From Pararobbsia alpina (GTDB lineage: Bacteria; Pseudomonadota; Gammaproteobacteria; Burkholderiales; Burkholderiaceae), in assembly GCF_902859895.1 (NCBI RefSeq), contig NZ_CADIKM010000006.1, forward strand, positions 62,001 through 126,000: DNA of 64,000 bases. Direction: 5' to 3'. Position 1 is the first letter of the stretch, and each line of letters opens with the position of its first letter. The translations under genes and the position numbers were made by a program. Shown here one piece after another: positions 1 to 7,813 of the stretch. Below the pieces are notes generated by a model. It was not told the DNA's origin. It searched no databases and saw only the letters and a list, made by a program, of their open reading frames with translations.

Positions 1-242
1 CCGAGCGCTTTTTCGGCCAGCAATGCTTGATCCTTAACGCCCTTCAAGCCGATATCGAGCTTGCCGGCAGCCGCAGCCAGATTCCTGACGCCCACGACTT
101 CCGCGCCCATCTTTTGCAGGCGCTTGTTGACCTGAAGCGCGAGCGCGTCGACCTTCTCGAACTGCTCCGACAGCTTCATCAACTGCGGCGTGATGAGGTC
201 GGTCAGCTTGAGCGTGGTGCCAATCGAATAGACGTCAATCAT
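1..242 (-). CDS. Probable tail tape-measure protein, N-terminal fragment
   Basis: The open frame starts at an ATG ending at position 242 and runs off the left edge, so only about 80 residues are visible. They are rich in Leu, Lys, Ala and Gln with heptad-like spacing, as in the helical start of a tape measure. Position supports the call: it lies downstream of the frameshifted tail chaperone pair and a tail-completion gene, where tape measures normally sit. No domain is diagnostic in the visible part, so the name rests on gene order. Confidence 0.5.
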   Translation of the reverse strand, partial: MIDVYSIGTTLKLTDLITPQLMKLSEQFEKVDALALQVNKRLQKMGAEVVGVRNLAAAAGKLDIGLKGVKDQALLAEKAL

Positions 243-273
243 TTGGCGTTACACTCATGTTCTGGAGGTCAAT

Positions 274-525
274 ATGGATTTCATCTACCGCGCACACGAA
301 TGGCTGGCAGACCGGATTTCATGGGTTCAATACCCGAAACCGCGTGTGCGGAGCGTCAGCGGCCACGCGCTCGGGTTTAAAGCGCGGTGGCAAACGAGGC
401 CGCCGATGAACAAGGCGTTCGCCATATGTCTACCGACGTTGCTGCTGTTCGTCTCGGATATCGGCGTCTATCTGTCGATCGCCAGCGTGATATTCCTGTT
501 CGCCTACTTCAATCGCCGCTGGTAA
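274..525 (+). CDS. Small membrane protein encoded opposite to the tail operon
   Basis: An 83-residue frame reads rightward inside an otherwise leftward structural operon. A strong ribosome binding site (TGGAGG) lies just upstream of the ATG. The C-terminal half, from an internal Met near residue 45, has two hydrophobic stretches typical of membrane segments. The leftward strand has no credible gene between 243 and 508, so this fills a real gap. It overlaps the end of the next leftward gene by 17 bases. Placement and orientation suggest a moron, a cargo gene expressed from the prophage. Function unknown. Confidence 0.5.
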   Translation: MDFIYRAHEWLADRISWVQYPKPRVRSVSGHALGFKARWQTRPPMNKAFAICLPTLLLFVSDIGVYLSIASVIFLFAYFNRRW

Positions 526-991
526 TGCGCGGCTTGCGCCATCCCATGCCGGCGAGCCATGCAAACATCGTCTTACCGATGATGGCTCCGACGCGCTCCC
601 GGCTGTGAAGTGCGGCAGCACCCAATACCGCGCGAGGCGGCTGCTTGCTGGTTCCGATATCGAACCAAACGAGATTCTGATCGTTTGAGCCGATCGCAGC
701 CTCGGCATCAATCACCGTGCGCTCGACCGACTTCTGCATCTCGCCCGTGCGAAACCCGGGGTCGTTCTCCGAGAATCCAAGCCGCGCGCGCTCCTGCTGC
801 GTCCTGTCGGCCAATTCTTCCCATGCCGGGTAAGGGCCGATCGCGCCTTGGTACTCGCCTATCATCCCCTTCGCGGTCTTCTGGATCTCTTCAGCCGCCT
901 TGTCCGCAATGTGATGCGTGACTTCCGGGCCAGCAATGGCAAGACGCTCAAGGTGCGCCGCGAAGGCAGCGAAGCTCTTGAATTCCGTCAT
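509..991 (-). CDS. Tail completion protein, HK97 gp10-like
   Basis: A 160-residue protein starting MTEFKSF. I chose this ATG because it overlaps the stop codon of the frameshifted chaperone product (ATGA), showing translational coupling; a longer frame exists but would cut into that product. The length, the N-terminal helical part (ADKAAEEIQKTAK) and the segment around FRTGEMQKSVE resemble head-tail or tail-completion proteins of the HK97 gp10 type. It probably caps or joins the tail during assembly. Family assignment is by general resemblance and position. Confidence 0.5.
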   Translation of the reverse strand: MTEFKSFAAFAAHLERLAIAGPEVTHHIADKAAEEIQKTAKGMIGEYQGAIGPYPAWEELADRTQQERARLGFSENDPGFRTGEMQKSVERTVIDAEAAIGSNDQNLVWFDIGTSKQPPRAVLGAAALHSRERVGAIIGKTMFAWLAGMGWRKPRITSGD

Positions 992-1553
992 GTGCTGGCC
1001 TCGAAGGTGCGCGATGCGAAGTTGTACTTCTTGCCGGTCGCCATCTCCGAGAAGATGATTGACCAAGCTGTACGCTTCACGTTATCGACGGAAAACGCCA
1101 CATCAAACGGCACGTTGTTTTGGACGAGCCACAACGACTGCCGAATCGGTGTGGCGTTAACTATTTTTTTACGGCTTCATCGCCCTCGCCGTCTTCGTCT
1201 TGCGGGAAGCGTTCGGCAATCCCCTTTTTGATGGCTGCAAAGCCTTCTTCACCAAGACGGGAGATCAATGCCCGCATCTGCGCCTTGTTGCTCGGCGCAG
1301 GAGCGATGACGCCGTCGATCGAGACGACATAGATCGCGGGGATGCACATAATCCGGTACACATCGTTCTTCGCCAGATCGCCCAATGCCTCGATCAGGTC
1401 GAACTGAGCCAGCACATCGGGCTTTTTCAGCACGAGAGTTCGTCCGCGCTCGTCCTGCACCGAAAACTCTGCCTGCACGTCCTGTATGACGCGCTCGGAC
1501 GGCGTCATGGCCTGCAATTCGCCGCCATGCGGCTTGACTGTAACTTTGGTCAT
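988..1553 (-). CDS. Tail assembly chaperone, -1 frameshift product (G-T type)
   Basis: The chaperone frame ends GTA AAA AAA TAG. The heptamer A-AAA-AAA (complement of 1164-1170) is in the right phase for a -1 slip. After the slip the ribosome reads on from ATA GTT AAC for another 58 residues to a TGA at 988-990, giving a 188-residue fusion. The extension is protein-like and fills the gap before the next gene, whose ATG overlaps its stop. Many long-tailed phages make their two tail chaperones this way (lambda gpG/gpGT, P2 gpE/gpE'). Confidence 0.75.
1161..1553 (-). CDS. Tail assembly chaperone, unshifted product
   Basis: A 130-residue acidic-tailed protein between the tail tube gene and the tape-measure region. 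Such chaperones bind the tape measure and help the tube polymerise; they are not part of the virion. Its stop TAG directly follows a run of seven A residues that forms the slippery site for the longer product. Its ATG overlaps the TAA of the tube gene upstream by one base. Sequence alone is not diagnostic, but gene order plus the slippery heptamer makes the assignment firm. Confidence 0.7.
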   Translation of the reverse strand: MTKVTVKPHGGELQAMTPSERVIQDVQAEFSVQDERGRTLVLKKPDVLAQFDLIEALGDLAKNDVYRIMCIPAIYVVSIDGVIAPAPSNKAQMRALISRLGEEGFAAIKKGIAERFPQDEDGEGDEAVKK

Positions 1554-1990
1554 TAGCTGATCTTGATCCGTGTGCCAGCGTCAAACGTGAAACGCTGGGT
1601 TACCTTGTCCTGCCCCTTGTACGTGCCGGAATCTTCCGGATACAGCGCCACGTCGAGGAACTGGAACTGCGACACCGAGCCATCGAGCTCATTGATAGTC
1701 TGGGTGATGATGACGGCAGTCGGCGGCAACTGCGCGTAGTAGCTCGCCTCAGCATCAGCGAAATACGCGTCGAATGATGCGTCCTGACGGTCGATTTCGA
1801 ACGTGCCCGAGTGGCCATCCGGAACCGGACGATGCTTGATGCGCCCGTTGATATCGACGCTCTTGAGCTTGACCATTCCCGGCTTCGATTCGAAGCTGGT
1901 AATGCCATTGATCGTGACCTGGCCGACGCTCGAGTCGAAAACCGTGACCTGCGCGCCGTCGCGGCCTACGTTAAAGCTATTGATGCCCAT
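1553..1990 (-). CDS. Tail tube protein
   Basis: A 145-residue, beta-rich protein beginning MGINSFNVGRDG, directly downstream of the tail sheath gene, the usual order in contractile-tailed phages. Its size fits inner tail tube subunits. The alternating hydrophobic and polar residues (KLKSVDINGRIKHRPVPDG) suit a tube protomer fold. It probably forms the hollow inner tail through which DNA passes. A terminator hairpin separates it from the sheath gene, so it may have its own promoter or depend on read-through. Confidence 0.6.
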   Translation of the reverse strand: MGINSFNVGRDGAQVTVFDSSVGQVTINGITSFESKPGMVKLKSVDINGRIKHRPVPDGHSGTFEIDRQDASFDAYFADAEASYYAQLPPTAVIITQTINELDGSVSQFQFLDVALYPEDSGTYKGQDKVTQRFTFDAGTRIKIS

Positions 1991-2006
1991 TTACGGCTCC
2001 AGAAAT

Positions 2007-2031
2007 GAAAACGCCCGCGCGAGGCGGGCAT
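2007..2031 (-). terminator. Intrinsic terminator after the tail sheath gene
   Basis: On the minus strand GCCCGCC, a short TCGC loop and GCGGGC form a GC-rich hairpin, followed by TTTTC. It lies in the 60-base gap between sheath and tube genes and would limit read-through from the highly expressed sheath gene. Confidence 0.6.
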
Positions 2032-2050
2032 TGGATGCGGTAGAAGCCGT

Positions 2051-4048
2051 TTAGGCCGGCTGGACGGTGACGTTGACGGTCGATCCGCCTTGCAGCGAGA
2101 TCACGAATACACGGACGATCGACAGGTACTTGACCTTGACGAGGGTTTGCATCAAACCCAGCGCCACTTGCGGGTCCGGATTGTTTGCTCCGTTCGTCTG
2201 CACCGAGAATGGAATCGACTTCGGGTTGTTGACGTCGCCGATGTACTGCAGCGTCGGGTTCTTCCAGAGGTTCATCAGGAAGCCGGTAATGGCGTCGTTC
2301 ACTTCGCCGCGGAGGTCTGTCGTCTGCGGATTGCCCACGACCCAGCCGAAGTTCGACGCCAGCGTCAGCGCCAGGAAGTTCGTCATGGTCGTGTACGCCT
2401 CACTGTTCGTCGCGGCGAACGAGGACGTATTCATGTCCGTCTGGAACGAGAAGTAATTGCCTCCCGGCGACGGGTTTGCGAGGTAATCGACGCGACCCTG
2501 CGTTGCTGCGAGCGCTTCGGGGCTCGAGTACACCAGACTCTGAATGGAGCGCTGCGTGCCGATGATGCCGTTGACCGGCTTGTTGAGCGTCGACTGGTTA
2601 GGCGAAAGGTTCGCGCGCATCGGCGCCCAGAACGTGGCCGGCCCGAGCAGGCGTTGCACGCCGTTGACCGTATCGTTCCAATACACCCAGTCGCCGACCA
2701 GATCCTTGAAGCTGTAGTTGTCGACGCCGGCCGTGGCGAGGTTCGCCGCGACCGTAGCGATCGACTGGCCCGGCGAACCCTGGCCGGCACCGAAGATGCC
2801 GTACGTGATGCCGAACTGCGCCATCGTAGACCACTGGGACGAGGTCGAGTGGTCGACTAGATTCATCGTCAGCACGCCGGCGTTTTGTAGGGCAGACATG
2901 CCTGTCGGTGGCGTCGTGTTCGCGCCGACCAGCGTTGCATCGGTCACGCCGGCTGCGCCATCCGTACCGCCGCTGAATGCGGTCGTCGCCAACGCAGGAG
3001 CTGCAGCCGAAGTGCCGAGCGTTGCGACCACGTACTGCGACGGGCCGCGCACGCCGGACTGGCCGTTATTGATAGCGCTGACGAGGTTGGTCCAGCAGCC
3101 GGTTCCGAGGGTGTACGCGCCGCCCGTGCCAGCGCCACCGCCTGAGAGCGTCGCGGTGGCCGAGGTATAGCCTGCGCCGGGCTGAATCACGGCCGGAGCG
3201 CCGAGACCCCATACGAGGTTGATGATCGCGCCCGCACCGACGCCGGAGGTCTGGATGGGAACGTTGCCTGCTGTCGGGGCCGAGCCGCCGCCGAGTGAGC
3301 CGGCGTTCGTGACGGACAGCGCGGTAATGACACCGGCCGATGCAGTGGCCGTCAGCACAACGCCATTCGCAAGCGTGAGCGTGTCACCAGTCACGTAACC
3401 AGTGCCGCCCGTTGCGCCTCCACCCGTGACATTGGCCGACAGCACCTTGAGCGTGGCCTGCATAACAGCCTGCGTGCCGCCAGCGGTCTGCGGAGCCGAG
3501 ACCGCGACGCTCGGAACTGAGGTGTAGCCGGTGCCCGGCGTGGTCGAGCCAGGGATAATGCCGACACCCAGGTTGTCGTACACCTCCGACGTGAAGCCGG
3601 GAAGCGCGACCGTGCACTTGAAAGTGTTCGGTTTCGTGCCGGCCGCTGGCGTAGCGGTTAGGCCATTTCCCACGACGCCCGTATAGAAGCCGGTCAGGGT
3701 GGCGCCCGTCGTGCCCGAGCCGTCCTTGAGTGCGCAGGTTGCGGCAGTATCGCTGCCGTCAGTCACGCGAACCGTCGTGTTGTTCGTTTGCTTGAGACCA
3801 AAGGCAACCGCGATCGCAGTGGCGAGATCGGATTTACGCACAGTGACAGGGCCAAGCATCAGCGCAGCCATTTGCGGCGATCCGACCGGCACCGGGCTAT
3901 TGACCGGGCCCCACGAGGCGACGCCGACGTGCCCGAGACCGTTGGTCGATACGCCAGCGACGACCGCGGGTGGCGCGACGACTTGCGTGTAGACGCCCGG
4001 GGCGAGCGTGCCGGCCAAATTGAGCTGGTCAAATTGAAAAATGGGCAT
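2051..4048 (-). CDS. Contractile tail sheath protein with glycine-rich insertion
   Basis: A 665-residue protein. The N-terminus (APGVYTQVVAPP) and C-terminal strand (GGSTVNVTVQP) are typical of tail sheath subunits, the outer cylinder that contracts to drive the tube through the host envelope. The core resembles sheath proteins of temperate myophages. Between roughly residues 160 and 310 lies a Gly/Ala/Thr-rich insertion with repeated GTGYTSVP, GGTGYVTGD and PGAGYTSA units. This stretch is not needed for the sheath fold and probably forms an exposed decoration domain. The gene is flanked by terminator-like hairpins, in keeping with a strongly expressed structural gene. Confidence 0.85.
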   Translation of the reverse strand: MPIFQFDQLNLAGTLAPGVYTQVVAPPAVVAGVSTNGLGHVGVASWGPVNSPVPVGSPQMAALMLGPVTVRKSDLATAIAVAFGLKQTNNTTVRVTDGSDTAATCALKDGSGTTGATLTGFYTGVVGNGLTATPAAGTKPNTFKCTVALPGFTSEVYDNLGVGIIPGSTTPGTGYTSVPSVAVSAPQTAGGTQAVMQATLKVLSANVTGGGATGGTGYVTGDTLTLANGVVLTATASAGVITALSVTNAGSLGGGSAPTAGNVPIQTSGVGAGAIINLVWGLGAPAVIQPGAGYTSATATLSGGGAGTGGAYTLGTGCWTNLVSAINNGQSGVRGPSQYVVATLGTSAAAPALATTAFSGGTDGAAGVTDATLVGANTTPPTGMSALQNAGVLTMNLVDHSTSSQWSTMAQFGITYGIFGAGQGSPGQSIATVAANLATAGVDNYSFKDLVGDWVYWNDTVNGVQRLLGPATFWAPMRANLSPNQSTLNKPVNGIIGTQRSIQSLVYSSPEALAATQGRVDYLANPSPGGNYFSFQTDMNTSSFAATNSEAYTTMTNFLALTLASNFGWVVGNPQTTDLRGEVNDAITGFLMNLWKNPTLQYIGDVNNPKSIPFSVQTNGANNPDPQVALGLMQTLVKVKYLSIVRVFVISLQGGSTVNVTVQPA

Positions 4049-4063
4049 CTACGAGCTCCAAAC

Positions 4064-4089
4064 GAAAAAAGCGCCCGTAGGCGCCTTTG
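4064..4089 (-). terminator. Terminator-like hairpin between a small gene and the sheath gene
   Basis: On the minus strand AAAG-CGCC (one bulged G) pairs with GGCG-CTTT across a short loop and is followed by a run of six T. It lies just upstream of the sheath start, downstream of the 56-residue gene. Confidence 0.55.
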
Positions 4090-4107
4090 AAGGAATGAGA
4101 AAGTGGG

Positions 4108-4278
4108 TTACTGCGGGAAGGTCTTGCGACAGAAGTGCGCGTTTTCGCCAGCCATCACCGCGGCGATCTCTGCCGCATCCGTGATTTGCTTGCCGCGTGC
4201 GTAGTCGCCAAACGGATGCACCACGATCAGGTTGAAATCGGGCTTGCCCGGAGCGACCGGCAGTTTCTCGTCAGCCAT
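4108..4278 (-). CDS. Small conserved-looking phage protein (56 aa)
   Basis: The frame starts MADEKLPVAPGK and ends RKTFPQ, with a good ribosome binding site (AGGAG) before the ATG. It sits between the 280-residue tail gene and the sheath gene with tight spacing. Small proteins at this spot are common in contractile-tailed phages. No domain recognised. Confidence 0.6.
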   Translation of the reverse strand: MADEKLPVAPGKPDFNLIVVHPFGDYARGKQITDAAEIAAVMAGENAHFCRKTFPQ

Positions 4279-4287
4279 TGCGGCTCC

Positions 4288-5130
4288 TTAATATGTGCGC
4301 GAGGCGATCACATCGCCCTGCATGTCTTCGAAAATTACTTGAGCAGCCACGACCGTTGCGACTGTCTGGCTTACCGTCGTTGCGTACTCGACGCAGTAGA
4401 ACAAGTCATGCCGGTACAGCTTTTCCTTCTGCATCGAATCCAGAGGGATGCTGCGCTGGTACTTGATGTTTGCCCCAAAGCCATCGGCCATCGTCAGATC
4501 GTGGATCTGCGAGAGTGCATTGCGGATCGTGCTGCCGATCGCCTTACGCGAGGCCGGATCGTTCGCCCACACGATGATCTGAAAGGACTGTTCCTGCCGC
4601 TCCCATTCGGTCGTCACGGTGCCGGTCGTGCCGACGCGTGCCGCGGTGACGCTTACGCCAGCGGGCAGCGTGATAACCGGCCCTGCGCTCGTCGTGCCGG
4701 GATATTTCGCCGCGATGAGCGTTGCCAGCCCCGTTGCGATGCTCGTCAGCGTGTCATTCGACTGCGCGGGGTAGATAAACGCGACCCCCGCAATCAGTGC
4801 GGCCACGTTGTGCGGCGTGAACGGCGAGGGCATTGCGCCGCCGACCGTCAGTTTTGAGCCTGCTGACGTCAACGTGATCGTCGCGGGCTTGATCGACATC
4901 ACATGCTGTTTCGGGGCGTAGCGCGTCGTGTTGCGCTCTTCCGGTCGCGGGTAGACGGTGATGTGCGCTTTGCCGATTCTCAGGTCGTCATCGAGTTGCG
5001 ATTCGGTTGGCCATCCCGGATATACCTTGCAAACATTCCCGACAATCGATGGTTGACCGGTTCCGTTCGGATAAAGCGCCGAGTTCACACGCCCAGCCAG
5101 CACATCAGCAACATCCCATACGCTTGCCAT
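4288..5130 (-). CDS. Putative tail terminator or connector protein
   Basis: A 280-residue protein upstream of the sheath gene in the head-to-tail joining block. It begins MASVWDVADVLAGRV and contains a beta-rich C-terminal half ending in a long strand region. Tail terminators and completion proteins occupy this place between head-tail connectors and the sheath. The sequence shows no catalytic motif. Assignment rests on position and size. Confidence 0.45.
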   Translation of the reverse strand: MASVWDVADVLAGRVNSALYPNGTGQPSIVGNVCKVYPGWPTESQLDDDLRIGKAHITVYPRPEERNTTRYAPKQHVMSIKPATITLTSAGSKLTVGGAMPSPFTPHNVAALIAGVAFIYPAQSNDTLTSIATGLATLIAAKYPGTTSAGPVITLPAGVSVTAARVGTTGTVTTEWERQEQSFQIIVWANDPASRKAIGSTIRNALSQIHDLTMADGFGANIKYQRSIPLDSMQKEKLYRHDLFYCVEYATTVSQTVATVVAAQVIFEDMQGDVIASRTY

Positions 5131-5142
5131 CGGGCATCTCTC

Positions 5143-5784
5143 TCATGTCTGAGCCTGCTGCGAAGTGCACCGCCACCCCAAATCCGTGAGTTCAGCGCTC
5201 GAGATCACATAGCGGCGATCCAGATCATCCGTGATGATGTCCGCGGTGCGCAGGTTGACGCCCAGGAAAGCCGGGAAAAGCATCTGCCACCAAGGATTGC
5301 GCACGTCACCAGGCAAATTCACTTCGCCCTTCTCACCCTTCGTGCCCTGAAGCACCGAAGCAGGCCAGCCCGTCATCAACGGCGTCTCGTTTGCATCCGT
5401 GTCGCCACCATATCCGAGCAAACCTTCGCCCGTTTGTTGCTGCGGGCGAAGCACATTGATCGTGCGATTACAGTCGACCGCCAGAATCGGCAGGATCGGC
5501 TGCATCGCAGCGATGAAAAACGTCTGCGAATCGTTGATCAGGTAGTCACCGACCTGGGTTTGCGTGCCGTCGACCAGACAGAACCACGTCGGCTTGCCGT
5601 ACTTGTTCGGCCGGCCGTAGGTCATGTCCTCGGCGTTGAAACTGGCGTTCAGCGAGGCGACAGGTCCGTACTGAAACGGGTTGATAGGCGATGAGGGGCG
5701 GTATAGGTCGAAGACAGGGCCGATGCGGAGGGCCGCCTTGCCATACCCGGCATATACCTTCTGCTGAAGCTTGGTGGAGTCCAA
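5143..5784 (-). CDS. Head-tail joining region structural protein
   Basis: A 213-residue protein (MDSTKLQQKVYAGYGKAAL...) between a small connector-like protein and the tail-terminator-like gene. YRPSSPINPFQYG and a hydrophobic strand-rich middle suggest a virion or assembly protein. Similar lone proteins occur in this slot in phages with a DUF4055-type portal. Function inferred only from the syntenic block. Confidence 0.45.
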   Translation of the reverse strand: MDSTKLQQKVYAGYGKAALRIGPVFDLYRPSSPINPFQYGPVASLNASFNAEDMTYGRPNKYGKPTWFCLVDGTQTQVGDYLINDSQTFFIAAMQPILPILAVDCNRTINVLRPQQQTGEGLLGYGGDTDANETPLMTGWPASVLQGTKGEKGEVNLPGDVRNPWWQMLFPAFLGVNLRTADIITDDLDRRYVISSAELTDLGWRCTSQQAQT

Positions 5785-5786
5785 TT

Positions 5787-6182
5787 TCAGCCCCGCACTA
5801 GCGAGATGCCGCCGTTACCGAGCCCCGGACCCGGTGCGAACCCGATAAACCCGCACATGCGACGGCGCCACGAATCGAACAGCCGATCGCGGTCAGCCAG
5901 TTCGCGCGCGTTGTGTTTCCAGACCGCGGCTTGATCGGTATCGAGGTTGGCGCTCACTGCGGGAATTGCCGTCTCAAGCGCGTAGAGATTCGTCAGATAC
6001 GTGTTGATGAGGACGGATTCCTCGCTCGCGGAAAGCGTCGTCAATCGCGCGTACAGCGACATGATGACCATCCCGAAGCGGCCATAGACGAGATCCTGAC
6101 TGCCCGTAATAGGCATTGTTGTACCGACGAGCTGATAACCCATGAATCGGCGCACGTCCGTCATTTGGGCATCAGTCAACAT
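5787..6182 (-). CDS. Head completion / connector-like protein
   Basis: 131 residues starting MLTDAQMTDVRRFMGY. I chose this ATG because it follows the stop of the upstream gene by one base; a longer frame would run into that gene. The helical composition and the position after coat protein fit a small adaptor that sits under the portal and docks the tail. The C-terminus carries RRRMCGFIGFAPGPGLGNGG. Assignment is positional. Confidence 0.5.
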   Translation of the reverse strand: MLTDAQMTDVRRFMGYQLVGTTMPITGSQDLVYGRFGMVIMSLYARLTTLSASEESVLINTYLTNLYALETAIPAVSANLDTDQAAVWKHNARELADRDRLFDSWRRRMCGFIGFAPGPGLGNGGISLVRG

Positions 6183-6183
6183 T

Positions 6184-6375
6184 TCACTTGTCCGTTTTCT
6201 TCGTGTATTTACGCTTTGCGGGTACCTCGCCAGCCGGCTCGCCGTCCGACGTTTCGGATGCGGCTTCCTCAAACACTTCGTGATCTTCGGTCAAGTCCGA
6301 CTCGTTGATCACGATGTAGCCATGCGGGTTATCGTCTGAAACTGGCGACGCCACTTTTACTGTCGGACATTCCAT
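6184..6375 (-). CDS. Small acidic phage protein (63 aa)
   Basis: A strongly acidic N-terminal two thirds is followed by a basic tail (AKRKYTKKTDK). A GGAG ribosome binding site precedes the ATG. It lies between coat and connector genes. Such short acidic proteins often assist capsid assembly or decorate the head, but nothing in the sequence proves this. Confidence 0.5.
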   Translation of the reverse strand: MECPTVKVASPVSDDNPHGYIVINESDLTEDHEVFEEAASETSDGEPAGEVPAKRKYTKKTDK

Positions 6376-6390
6376 GGAAGCTCCAATAGA

Positions 6391-6417
6391 AAAGGGCGGC
6401 CAAAAAAGCGCCGCCCC
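6391..6417 (-). terminator. Terminator after the coat protein gene
   Basis: On the minus strand GGGCGGC and GCCGCCC pair across a T-rich loop and are followed by TTTTC. It lies directly downstream of the coat gene stop, as expected for a gene needed in far greater amount than its neighbours. Confidence 0.6.
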
Positions 6418-6429
6418 GATACCGCCAGT

Positions 6430-7701
6430 TTATCCAAGCAACGTGGCGATGTGATTGCTCTTGATCGCCTGTGTGCCCCAAGCCAAGCGAACATGGTAGA
6501 CAAGTTGCATGAACTGGCGATACACGGCCACGTCGAACACCAGACCGCTAACCGGGTCCGTGATCTGCGCCACGTCGTCGGCCATATCCATCGCCTTGCC
6601 ATCCGGACCGACCGGCATTTTCGGCGCGCGCGTGATCAACTGAATCGCGGAGCGGCTGAAGCCGATGTTCGGGGTTGCAGTCGCGCCGACCGTCGCAGCG
6701 GTTGCCGACGTGGCGATAGCGACTTTCAGGCCCGGCGCCGCGATGGTGATCGCGCCCGGAGCAGCAATGCCCCCCGTCACGACGTATTTGTTCGTGTCGC
6801 CCGCGAACGTGACCGTATCGCCAGCCAGCACAGTGCCCGTACCGGTGATCAGGTTGATCATGGTCGCGCCGACAGCATAACCAGCGGTGTCGGTCGTGTA
6901 GCTCGCACCCGTACCCTTCGTGACTGCCTGAATGGCGTTCGAGTTGTGGAGCATCTGGCCTTCCAACTCGCCGATAACGCCGCGGCGCAGGAGTTCGTCC
7001 GTGCCCGCTTCGTTCACCTTGAACAGCACGTTCTGCTTACCACGCAGGTTCGCGATTGCAGCCGAGCCAAGCACCAGTTGCAGATCGGTTTGCGGCGCGC
7101 CGTTGTCGTCCAGGATCTTGCGCTGCTGGGCGATGTCCGACAGATCACCAGCAACGCCGAACGGTGCTGTGCCGGGCGTACCGTAAGCGCGCGAGGCGTT
7201 CTGATACGCGGTCGTGAACAGATCCACTTCGACTGCGTTACAGATCGTGCGGAACGCTTGCGCGAACTGATTCATCAGCAGGCCGCCGTAACTGCCGGCG
7301 TTGATCAGGCCCGTTTGCTCTTCGCCGTTCCAGCGAATCGGGTAGTGCTTCGACTTGCTGATCGTCATCGTGACGTTGCCAACCGTTTCGTCGCCTTCGT
7401 TCGGCGCAGTAACAGCAGGCGTGTTGTCGGCCAAGCTGGCTTGCGGCGCGATCGGGATCATGATCGTCTGGTTGAGAGCCGCGCGTTCGCCCGAGCTATT
7501 GCGGGAGACCGCGGGGATGAAGCCGACCTGTTCGCGCGAAACGACATCGAGCGCTTCGTAAATGGTCGGAATCAGGCCAGTCAGGGTATTGGCGCCGAGA
7601 ACGAGGCCTTGGCGCGCCATGAAGTCGAACAGATGAGCATGCGCGATCAGCGCATAGGCATGAATGCGCAACTTGGCTTTGGAAAGGAAAGACGTTTTCA
7701 C
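6430..7701 (-). CDS. Major coat protein, P22-like
   Basis: 423 residues from a GTG start. The core begins near residue 36 with ANTLTGLIPTIYEALDVVSRE and continues through PAVSRNSSGE, a pattern of P22-type coat proteins (HK97 fold). A strand-rich insert around residues 275-320 (GTGTVLAGDTVTFAGDTNK) corresponds to the extra domain found in that family. It assembles the icosahedral head around the scaffold encoded just upstream. An ATG at residue 28 (MARQGLVLG) is an alternative start, but it has no clear ribosome binding site. Confidence 0.75.
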   Translation of the reverse strand: MKTSFLSKAKLRIHAYALIAHAHLFDFMARQGLVLGANTLTGLIPTIYEALDVVSREQVGFIPAVSRNSSGERAALNQTIMIPIAPQASLADNTPAVTAPNEGDETVGNVTMTISKSKHYPIRWNGEEQTGLINAGSYGGLLMNQFAQAFRTICNAVEVDLFTTAYQNASRAYGTPGTAPFGVAGDLSDIAQQRKILDDNGAPQTDLQLVLGSAAIANLRGKQNVLFKVNEAGTDELLRRGVIGELEGQMLHNSNAIQAVTKGTGASYTTDTAGYAVGATMINLITGTGTVLAGDTVTFAGDTNKYVVTGGIAAPGAITIAAPGLKVAIATSATAATVGATATPNIGFSRSAIQLITRAPKMPVGPDGKAMDMADDVAQITDPVSGLVFDVAVYRQFMQLVYHVRLAWGTQAIKSNHIATLLG

Positions 7702-7813
7702 AGGAATTAATCCTATAGGTGAGTGAAGTGAATTAGCGAAACAGGTAGGCCATCCAGCCCGAAGCGCCTTTCCTCATCCAAGGTCTGGCTATGGGTAATG
7801 CGGTAATGCGTGT

